Origin: CAYRFQ01 sp964423615
GTDB lineage: Bacteria; Planctomycetota; Planctomycetia; Gemmatales; Gemmataceae
Assembly (NCBI GenBank): GCA_964423615.1
Contig: CAYRFQ010000106.1
Location: forward strand, 1 to 26,415
Direction of reading: 5' to 3'
DNA: 26,415 bases
Positions within the stretch are counted from its first letter, which is position 1. Each line of letters begins with the position of its first letter. The notes under the pieces were generated by a model. That model did no database searches. It was not told where the DNA came from and was given only the letters and a program-made list of their open reading frames with translations. Below, one piece after another: positions 16,173 through 23,165 of the stretch. Both the position numbers and the translations under genes were made by a program.

Positions 16173-16943
16173 ATGTTAGGAGCCATCGCCGGAGACATCA
16201 TTGGTTCGATCTACGAGTGGCAAGCCCTCAAGTCGAAGCGTTTCCCACTCTTCGACACCGAAAGCTGCTTTACCGATGACACCGTATTGACAATAGCCGT
16301 CGCCGACTGGATTCTCCACGACCGCGACTTGGTCGATACCTTTCACGACTACTTCCACGCATACCCCCAAGCTGGTTACGGCGGCAACTTCACACGTTGG
16401 GCAGGCTATCGCAAACGCAAACCGTACAACAGTTGGGGCAACGGTTCGGCCATGCGCGTGAGTCCGGTAGGTTTTGCCTACGACACGCTCGAAGAAGTGT
16501 TGACTCGGGCGGAACAAAGTGCCGCAGTGACTCACGACCATCCCGAAGGCATTCGTGGAGCACAAGCCACAGCGGCCGCGATCTTCCTGGCTAAACAAGG
16601 CAACGACAAAGACGTGGTCAAAACATACATCACCGAAACGTTCGGCTATGACCTCGACCAAACACTCGACGACATCCGACCACGCTATACATTCGACGTC
16701 TCATGCCAGGGTTCGGTACCGCAGTCGATCAGAGCGTTCCTCGAGTCGACCGATTATGCCGATGCCGTCAAGAACGCTGTCTCGCTCGGTGGCGATGCCG
16801 ACACAATGGCCTGTATCGCTGGTGGAATCGCCGAGGCTCATTACGGCCTTCCAGAACTGATTGCGACAGAAGCTTTAGCAAGACTCGACGGAAGATTGCG
16901 GAATGTTGTGGAGCAGTTTCGAGAACGATTTGGTCATGCGTAA
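16173..16943 (+). CDS. ADP-ribosylglycohydrolase family protein
   Basis: 256 residues from the ATG at 16173, with a GGGAGA site; an upstream in-frame ATG at 16101 overlaps the preceding gene and is rejected. The fold is the DraG/ARH type: AGDIIGS at residues 6-12, FTDDT at 33-37 (metal-binding Asp-Asp-Thr), GNGSAMRVSPVG, a THDHPEGIRGAQATA helix, and GGDADT at 206-211 (second metal site). These enzymes use two Mg ions to remove ADP-ribose from proteins or small molecules. It lacks a signal peptide. It follows the two membrane proteins by 37 nt, hinting at one transcript. The natural substrate cannot be told from sequence. Confidence 0.9.
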   Translation: MLGAIAGDIIGSIYEWQALKSKRFPLFDTESCFTDDTVLTIAVADWILHDRDLVDTFHDYFHAYPQAGYGGNFTRWAGYRKRKPYNSWGNGSAMRVSPVGFAYDTLEEVLTRAEQSAAVTHDHPEGIRGAQATAAAIFLAKQGNDKDVVKTYITETFGYDLDQTLDDIRPRYTFDVSCQGSVPQSIRAFLESTDYADAVKNAVSLGGDADTMACIAGGIAEAHYGLPELIATEALARLDGRLRNVVEQFRERFGHA

Positions 16944-17081
16944 GGGTTCGGCCTCCGTTGAGTCGCAAAACAAACGATTTCCCCACGTGAGACCAAGTGC
17001 GCCCTTCCTACGCGAGCACCAAAAAAAGTAAGATATCGAACACAAACAGTGTCCAAACTGTACACAAAGTAGCCGCGGCCT

Positions 17082-17102
17082 CAAACCCATTCCATGGGTT
17101 TG
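17082..17102 (+). terminator. Hairpin after the ADP-ribosylglycohydrolase gene
   Basis: Nine paired bases (caaacccat at 17082-17090 with atgggtttg at 17094-17102) close a 3-nt loop, flanked by ggcc on each side. It lies 139 nt past the stop. The rest of 16944-17273 shows nothing codable. Confidence 0.4.
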
Positions 17103-17273
17103 GGGTTGGCCAAGTTTTGAATGAATTCGGCCCAAGAAACGCGAAGGGTTCGCACTGTCGGATTACGATGAGAACGTGATCAAGTCTAACACCAAAACTC
17201 GAATGACGCGTGTCGTCCGCGCGAATGCGAGTTTCCAGCGCCATAAACTCTATTTTTGATTCAAGGAAACCTC

Positions 17274-18884
17274 ATGAGTCGCAGTGATCTGCCTCCATCT
17301 CTTCTTCGTCTCGTGCAGCGGTTGTCGGAGTTGCACAAGGCGAGTTCCAAAGAAGTGAAGGAAATCGTAACGGAGTGCAACGTCCAACAGGAAGACTTGC
17401 TGGCGTGGTCCAATTTCGACCATTCGTCGGAAGACAGCTACGGTCGTCAGATGGCCTATGACGGCGGACATTTCGAGATCATGGTGATGTCTTGGCTCCC
17501 AGGGGATTATTCGGCGATTCACGACCACGGCTACACAGAATGGGGAGCAGTTCAAGTCTTCGGCCCTGCGGAGCATGCGGTTTTTGTCCTCACTTCTGAT
17601 ACAATTATGACCCTCAGTCGGACGCGCTTGACGCCCGGTCGAGTTCTTGCTGTGGGCAACGAACTCATTCATCAAATGGGTAATCCAACCAACCAGCGCT
17701 TTCTCTCTCTACATGTCTATGGGGCCACAAGTCGACCCAACGCCGTGACGGCCGATTCTCGAGTAATTGACGTAACGAGCCGTGAGGTCCAATGGACCGA
17801 TGGCGGTGTCTTCTATTCGCTCCCGAGGGAGCTAGTCAAGAAGAGAGCCCCAGGTCCGGAGTCAGATTACTACACGTGGGTCTTTGAGATTGTCCAGAAA
17901 CTGCTTCGAAACGAGCGTGCCGGATTGGATACGAATGAGTTGATCGAGCAGATGACGAACCCTGGCCAGTGGGATCGCCTCAAAGAAGAATTGTTGAGTC
18001 GGTTAGATGACCGCAGGCACGTCAATGATTCGCGATATTGGGGTATGCTCTATGACGTCTTCCGAGTTGCTGCGAGACTCCAGGACAAGTTGATCGATGG
18101 GTACGACCCGAATGAAAGGAAGGGAGATGATCACTGGCGGAACTATGCCTCCTTTTATGACCGCGTGATTGGAACGACGAACAGCTATCTTCCCAAATAT
18201 CTTGCCAAAGTCTTTGAGAGATACGACATTAATCCTAAGACAATATCCTTCGTCGACGTGGGGTGTGGAACGGGATGGCTCGAAGGCGAACTACAGAGTC
18301 AGTTCGGGATGCGTCGGGATCAAATTCTCGCTGTTGATCCTTCGCGTGCGATGTTGGATGTCGCGAAAACACGATCGGCCGTTCGCCAAGCTGGCTTGCT
18401 CGATTTATGTCCCGAAGATTTCGGTCGATACTCCGTTACGTTCTGTAACAGCTATCAATACCTGTCGCACGAGGATTTCGAAGAAGCCGTTCAACGAATC
18501 GCGAGCATTACTGAGTCGGACGGATTATGCATTGGGGAATTCATTACCCAAGATCACATCCGTTGGTATCCGAATTTGGTGATAGCTGAAGACGACACGG
18601 TCATGTCATTGCGAAACCCCACGCTGAAAGAACGTGATGGTTATACGTATAAAGAGAGCGAAATTATTAACGTGAGTCGAGCGAAACGAATGCGAATTAC
18701 ACATGAAGGCACGCACCGAAGATTCATGGTTTCTCCAAGGCGAGTCCATGAGGTCTTTGAAAAGTCGTTTGCAAGGAAACTTGAGATGTTTGATGCGATT
18801 TCCTTTGCCCCAATTCCTCTCACGAACGAAACCTGTCCATCCACTCGCTATCTCATTTGTGCACAAAATTCCAAGCACTCGTGA
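17274..18884 (+). CDS. Thiol-dioxygenase cupin fused to SAM methyltransferase
   Basis: 536 residues from the ATG at 17274, with AAGGAAA upstream. Residues 1-180 match the cysteine-dioxygenase (CDO) cupin. IHDH gives metal ligands His83 and His85, and LIHQMGN gives the third, His133. SLHVY at 145-149 reproduces the Ser-x-His-x-Tyr triad of CDO. Arg58 in YGRQM sits where CDO has its carboxylate-binding Arg60. Residues about 300-530 form a class I methyltransferase with VDVGCGTG at 327-334 and an acidic AVDPSRAMLD loop. A helical linker lies between (residues 190-290). Together they would oxidise a thiol amino acid and methylate the product, or methylate another part of it. A transporter follows. 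Which substrate is used is unknown; the fusion itself is the unusual feature. Confidence 0.85.
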   Translation: MSRSDLPPSLLRLVQRLSELHKASSKEVKEIVTECNVQQEDLLAWSNFDHSSEDSYGRQMAYDGGHFEIMVMSWLPGDYSAIHDHGYTEWGAVQVFGPAEHAVFVLTSDTIMTLSRTRLTPGRVLAVGNELIHQMGNPTNQRFLSLHVYGATSRPNAVTADSRVIDVTSREVQWTDGGVFYSLPRELVKKRAPGPESDYYTWVFEIVQKLLRNERAGLDTNELIEQMTNPGQWDRLKEELLSRLDDRRHVNDSRYWGMLYDVFRVAARLQDKLIDGYDPNERKGDDHWRNYASFYDRVIGTTNSYLPKYLAKVFERYDINPKTISFVDVGCGTGWLEGELQSQFGMRRDQILAVDPSRAMLDVAKTRSAVRQAGLLDLCPEDFGRYSVTFCNSYQYLSHEDFEEAVQRIASITESDGLCIGEFITQDHIRWYPNLVIAEDDTVMSLRNPTLKERDGYTYKESEIINVSRAKRMRITHEGTHRRFMVSPRRVHEVFEKSFARKLEMFDAISFAPIPLTNETCPSTRYLICAQNSKHS

Positions 18885-19070
18885 ATTGGAACGGCCGTGA
18901 TTCCTCTCTGGGTTTGGCATCCCATCAGGACCCAAGGCACTGTTCGAATCAACAAATACCCATTGTCCTGACGAACATCCGAAATCCCGAAGGACTATGA
19001 CCAGACGTCGAGAGACGCATCCCACGGGAGTGCCAAACGTCCTTGCGCCCTAAACAAGAAAGATCACGTC

Positions 19071-20027
19071 GTGAAACAACCAAAGCCAATTCTGATTTTG
19101 ATCGGAGCCATGTGTCTGTTCGCGTTGCGAGCCCCACTCCTGAAGTGGTTGGCGATCCGCGGAGAGAATCTCGGGCTTTATGGCCAGGATGCGTTTTCCT
19201 TTTGCAACATTCTCTTCATTGGAAATGCTTGTGCTGGCCTGGCTGTCTGGGTTTACTTTGGCAAATCCACAATTCAATCCGAGTTCCAGAAGAACGACTT
19301 GAAGGGATATTCTCTCCTCCTCCTCAGTGCCTTGCTCGAACTGATTCCTCCGGCGTTGTTCTATACAGCTCTGATGAAGACGTCGGTGACAAATGTGATC
19401 CTACTTGGGCGTTTTGGACCATTGTTGTTTTCCGTGATTGGGGCATTAGTTCTCAAGAGCACAATATCATCACTCCAGTGGGTGGGCTATGGATTTAGTT
19501 TGACGGCAATCACGATTGTCGTCGTTTATGAGAACGGCGGGCGGATCAACTATGGTGACGGCCTGATGCTTCTGGCTGGGGTAATCAATTGTTTCAACAC
19601 ACTTTTGAACCGCCATGTTGTAAAAACTTCGGGACTTCATGCCTTTCTATTTACCCGATGCATGGTCGGAGCGGTCGCATTCTTCATCATCGCCGTGAAT
19701 TTCATCGGGTGGCACCATTTTGGGGATGCGGTTCAACCGGAACTTTGGGGAGCCCTGGCGGTCTACGCCGTCATCGCGGTGGCCGTCGCAGAGTTAGCTT
19801 GGTACGACGCATTGAACCGAGTCGACCCGAAGACCGTTGGAAGTTTGTCGTTCATCTCTCCTTGCATGGGGATTGTCTTTGCTTTAATTCTGCTCAAAGC
19901 GCAGCCTGAACCCTCGCAATGGTTAGCCTTGATCCTCGTGACGATTGGGATTTTGATCGCCAACGGGAAGCAGATTCGTGAAACCTGTTTTCCGAAGGCA
20001 ACCCCGTCCTCACTGGTTGTCAATTAG
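19071..20027 (+). CDS. EamA/DMT-superfamily transporter
   Basis: 318 residues from a GTG at 19071, with a weak ribosome site. It has ten hydrophobic helices in two halves, as in drug/metabolite transporters: the first half has LKWLAIRGENLG and FYTALMKTSVTNVILLGRFG, the second has GDGLMLLAGVINCFNTLLNR and AELAWYDALNRVDPKTVGSL. The second-half segment YDALNRVDPKTVGSLSFISP is the typical EamA signature. It is an inner-membrane carrier, and most relatives export amino acids or other small metabolites. It lies 186 nt after the dioxygenase-methyltransferase gene with no strong terminator between, so joint function is plausible. Confidence 0.88.
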   Translation: MKQPKPILILIGAMCLFALRAPLLKWLAIRGENLGLYGQDAFSFCNILFIGNACAGLAVWVYFGKSTIQSEFQKNDLKGYSLLLLSALLELIPPALFYTALMKTSVTNVILLGRFGPLLFSVIGALVLKSTISSLQWVGYGFSLTAITIVVVYENGGRINYGDGLMLLAGVINCFNTLLNRHVVKTSGLHAFLFTRCMVGAVAFFIIAVNFIGWHHFGDAVQPELWGALAVYAVIAVAVAELAWYDALNRVDPKTVGSLSFISPCMGIVFALILLKAQPEPSQWLALILVTIGILIANGKQIRETCFPKATPSSLVVN

Positions 20028-20052
20028 TGCGGTCCACGATTGCGTTGGGGAC

Positions 20053-20207
20053 AATTCAAAGTCCTTCTCCCCGTTTGCGGAGAGAAGGATTTAGGATGAA
20101 GGGTGTCTCAAGAAAATCGGTTTACGCGGTTGTTCGGAGGGTTTGAAGTCTCCGAACCCCTCACCCTAAATCCCGGGTCCCACTTCGCGGGGAGAGGAAT
20201 TTTGAAA
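20053..20207. repeat. Imperfect inverted-repeat element
   Basis: The left arm (20053-20104: tcaaagtccttctcccc, aaggatttaggatgaaggg) and right arm (20155-20207: ccctcaccctaaatccc, cggggagaggaattttga) are imperfect inverted copies. A small hairpin (cggag...ctccg) lies between them. The left arm shares its core with the 7341-7600 element. Confidence 0.55.
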
Positions 20208-20219
20208 AAAGAACCCATC

Positions 20220-20272
20220 GTTTTTCCGCTAGTCAGACGGCAACTTGCTTGCCGTCTGACTAGCGGAAAAAC
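20220..20272. terminator. 24-bp perfect palindrome, probable bidirectional terminator
   Basis: The arms 20220-20243 and 20249-20272 are perfectly complementary, beginning gtttttccgctagtcag and looping at cttgc. With T-rich and A-rich ends (ttttt/aaaaa) it would act as a rho-independent terminator in both orientations, ending the transporter transcript. It could equally be a dispersed palindrome. Confidence 0.65.
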
Positions 20273-20370
20273 CAGAAACACAGCACTCAACACAAGCGTG
20301 AACCGCGCTAATGCGAATCCCGTTTGGGTGGAGCTCACGCGATTTATGCTGTCTTTTTGGAACACTTAGG

Positions 20371-20387
20371 ACAGGCATCCTGCCTGT
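20371..20387. repeat. Short hairpin, dispersed palindrome
   Basis: acaggca at 20371-20377 pairs with tgcctgt at 20381-20387. From memory, the motif is widespread in planctomycete intergenic DNA. Confidence 0.45.
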
Positions 20388-20441
20388 GGCCAACACAAAT
20401 GAATTACGCTCTAACCCCCATTCTTTTTGAAGGTGATTGCG

Positions 20442-20939
20442 ATGAAAGCGATGTTTCTAGATCTTCGTCAACGTTTCCCGTGGGTCCTTGCCATGACACT
20501 CATCGGTGGGCTCAGTTTCGTTTGGGCGCAAGTCCTTGTGGCCGAGTTCGAGATTGCGAGCGCTCTTGGCCAGCGAGTTGTGAAGGCGGGCGAATATAAA
20601 CAAGTCTTCGCTGCACCCATTGGATGGACAACCCACTTGGCCATTTCGTTTAGTTATGCCCTTTTGTTTGCGGTGCTTCTATCCGTCCCCTTCTTTCCCA
20701 AAGAACAACCAAAACGACTTCTCGTGGGATTCGTCTTGGCAGTCGTGCTCGGGTGGTTCACGACTGTAATTACTGGACCAGCAGTTTCCGCCACAGTCAG
20801 TCTCCTGGCGGGCCAGGGCATCCCGGAAAACTTCAGCCCTCTGTACTTTGGGATCGACATCTTTTTGTATGTTCATGTGGGGTTCTTTGTGCTCGCCTGG
20901 TTACTCGTTGGCTGGGCCGCTGATTGCTTCAAGGAATGA
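20442..20939 (+). CDS. Small four-helix membrane protein
   Basis: 165 residues from the ATG at 20442, with AAGGTGA upstream; a TTG at 20427 is less likely. Hydrophobic helices lie at about residues 13-33, 62-82, 92-115 and 137-160. The extramembrane parts are short (GQRVVKAGEYKQVFAAPIGW, PFFPKEQPKR). I do not recognise the family. It stands alone between the palindrome region and a decayed gene. Confidence 0.7.
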   Translation: MKAMFLDLRQRFPWVLAMTLIGGLSFVWAQVLVAEFEIASALGQRVVKAGEYKQVFAAPIGWTTHLAISFSYALLFAVLLSVPFFPKEQPKRLLVGFVLAVVLGWFTTVITGPAVSATVSLLAGQGIPENFSPLYFGIDIFLYVHVGFFVLAWLLVGWAADCFKE

Positions 20940-21029
20940 GTGGGAGCAATGCACTTTCAAAACTCTGGGTATCTTCGGCGGTCCTTCGACACGGCAAATA
21001 CGGCCGAATGCGTCATTTCGACCGTTTTG

Positions 21030-21173
21030 AAGAATCGAGAGCCTGTCGATCCATTTTTCCAGCAATTGAGTGTCTTCTCTAATGTTGTGATCACGTCGAC
21101 CGTTGAAGAGGACCGAAACGAGATATCCGTCCAGGCGTTGGCAGACCATGGATGTCGTTCCTGGCCAACTCCC
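21030..21173 (-). pseudogene. Possible C-terminal remnant of a serine hydrolase (beta-lactamase family)
   Basis: The minus-strand frame reads GSWPGTTSMVCQRLDGYLVS, then VLFNGRRDHN and LLEKWIDRL. This resembles the last strands of planctomycete beta-lactamase-like hydrolases (HGG.LPGT.....R.DG....VLFN.R). The catalytic SxxK and YxN parts are absent. Flanking sequence does not continue the family, so at best this is a gene relic. The remaining intergenic stretch 20940-21383 includes the hairpin gtacacgc/gcgtgtac at 21181-21201. Confidence 0.35.
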
Positions 21174-21383
21174 GAAAAACGTACACGCCCCTCGCGTGTA
21201 CCTGCGACCCGCACAAGCATTTCTTGTCCGTTCCCTGCGTGCTGTCCGCTTCTTTGGGTCATTAGCCTCGCATGTCTCAATAGGAAAATAAAGTAAAGTC
21301 GAGATTTTACTCAAAATGCGCCCGATATTTCACCGATTGAGAAAAAGGGAGATTTTGCGGACTACCGAGAAAGGACAGCACGT

Positions 21384-23081
21384 ATGGAAGCTTGGAAAAG
21401 ACCCCTGTTGGTAGGGTTATGTTGGCTGGGACTGAGCTGGCTTTCCGGCTGCGCCAGTTTCAATCCAAGAATCTTTCATTACATCGGTGCAACTTCTCAA
21501 GAACCCGAGTCTCCAGCACACATCCAAGTTGCCGAACGAACTTTGGGCTCAAGCCCTCCCCGTGCAACGCTCGAGTTCACGCCCCAAGAGTTCCCCGAAC
21601 TCCCGCTCCTACTCCCCATACCCCCTTCAGTCAACGACCCAGCTTCGAACCCTCGACCCAATTTCAAAGAACAGCCCTCAGCAGCATTGGCAAAACCCCA
21701 ACCGGTCCTCTACAGTCCCCCAGTCCAAAACACCGTGGAGGCCCTCCTCATTGATTTTCCCTCGGCCCTCCAACTGGTCTCCGACAACAACCTCGACATC
21801 GCCGCCGCTCGGGAACGAATCCGTGAAACGTATGCCGCAGAATTGGAAGCCAAAGCACAATGGTTGCCCTCGTTGCAAGTGGGTCTGAGTTACAACAAAC
21901 ACGAGGGGACGCTCCAAGCCTCACCCGGTAACGTGATCGATGTCAGTCGATCGTCATTCGAGGTCGGGGCAGGACAATTCGCCGTCGGGGCAGGCACACC
22001 GATGGTCCCTGGTTTGGCTCTGAAATTGCGATTGAGCGACGGTCTGTTCAACCCCAAGATCGCCCGCGTCAAAACATCGGCCCAATCGTCTGTCAGCCAG
22101 ATCGTAACCAAGAAGACCTACTTAATGGCAGCCCTGAAGTATCTGGATTTATTGGAAGCCGTCCAAGAGAAAGCCATCGCCGTCGATGTCCTCCACAAAT
22201 CTCAGGAACTCGCCGAATTGACACAATCGTTTGCCGAGAGTGGCGAAGGAGCACAAGCCGACGCGGACCGGGCCAAGACAGAACTCGTTGTCCGAGAGAA
22301 CGCGGTCCTACGCGCCGAAGAACATATCGAGACCGCCATGGCCCGTTTGGCCGAACTTCTCCGAATGCCTCCCATAGTACCGATATTCCCCAAGGAACAA
22401 ACCCTCGTTCCCATCCAATTCGTCGAGGGTCGTTCGGACACACGGAACTTGGTTGCGTTAGCCTTGGCGAACCGTCCCGAGGTGGCCAACTCGAAGCAAC
22501 TCGTCCAGATGGCCATGTTGAAGCTCAAAAAAGAGAAAACGGCTCCGTGGCTTCCGAGTTTGTTGTTAGGAGTTAGTTACGGCGGATTCGGTGGGGGCCC
22601 TGGAACAACCATCGACCCGTTTCGGGATCGTTTCGACCTCGACGCTGGCATGTACTGGGAGATCAGAAATCTCGGTTTCGGCGAACACGCCGTCCGAGCC
22701 CAAGCGTCTTCTCGTGTCGAACAAGCCCGACTAAGAGAGATGCGATTGTTGGACGAAATCGCCCGTCAAGTCGCCGAAGCTCGCACCCAAGTCCGGAGCC
22801 GTATTCGACAGATCGCCGTCGCCCAGGGCGGATTGGTCGCTGCCAAACAGGCCTGGCAACGAGACCTCGACCGAATTCGCGAAGGCGAGGGCCTGCCCAT
22901 AGAAGCCCTCCAATCCTTACGTGCCGTTGACCAATCACAACGCGAGTACGTACGCGCTGTCGTGGATCACAACGAAGCCCAATTCCGTCTCCAATGGGCT
23001 CTCGGCTGGCCCTCTGGATCAGTCCCATCTGGTGAAGTGCTTCCAACCGACACATCCCAATGCCCAGTTCCTCGACATTGA
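21384..23081 (+). CDS. TolC-family outer-membrane efflux lipoprotein
   Basis: 565 residues from the ATG at 21384, with GAAAGGAC upstream. A type II signal peptide ends in a lipobox SWLSGC (Cys23). A Pro-rich spacer (about 45-120) precedes two repeated OEP halves. The first (about 125-330) starts FPSALQLVSDNNLDIAAARERI and has the long-helix segments LPSLQVGLSYNKHEG and AESGEGAQADADRAK. The second (about 345-545) starts LVALALANRPEVANSKQLVQ and has LPSLLLGVSYGGFGG and VRSRIRQIAVAQGGL. TolC-like proteins form the trimeric outer-membrane exit duct of efflux pumps. No pump or adaptor gene is adjacent, so the inner partners must be elsewhere. It converges with the minus-strand dikinase 85 nt away. 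Confidence 0.9.
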   Translation: MEAWKRPLLVGLCWLGLSWLSGCASFNPRIFHYIGATSQEPESPAHIQVAERTLGSSPPRATLEFTPQEFPELPLLLPIPPSVNDPASNPRPNFKEQPSAALAKPQPVLYSPPVQNTVEALLIDFPSALQLVSDNNLDIAAARERIRETYAAELEAKAQWLPSLQVGLSYNKHEGTLQASPGNVIDVSRSSFEVGAGQFAVGAGTPMVPGLALKLRLSDGLFNPKIARVKTSAQSSVSQIVTKKTYLMAALKYLDLLEAVQEKAIAVDVLHKSQELAELTQSFAESGEGAQADADRAKTELVVRENAVLRAEEHIETAMARLAELLRMPPIVPIFPKEQTLVPIQFVEGRSDTRNLVALALANRPEVANSKQLVQMAMLKLKKEKTAPWLPSLLLGVSYGGFGGGPGTTIDPFRDRFDLDAGMYWEIRNLGFGEHAVRAQASSRVEQARLREMRLLDEIARQVAEARTQVRSRIRQIAVAQGGLVAAKQAWQRDLDRIREGEGLPIEALQSLRAVDQSQREYVRAVVDHNEAQFRLQWALGWPSGSVPSGEVLPTDTSQCPVPRH

Positions 23082-23165
23082 ACGCGGAGTGGACAACCAG
23101 TCGAACATTCGTATACCCCGCTTGACTGCATGCCCACCATCTCTGGGTAAGTCCAGATCGACTTC

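Noticed and set aside
18606..19025. Minus-strand 139-codon frame
   Set aside because: Mostly antisense to the methyltransferase domain; the remainder is in the intergenic spacer without a motif.
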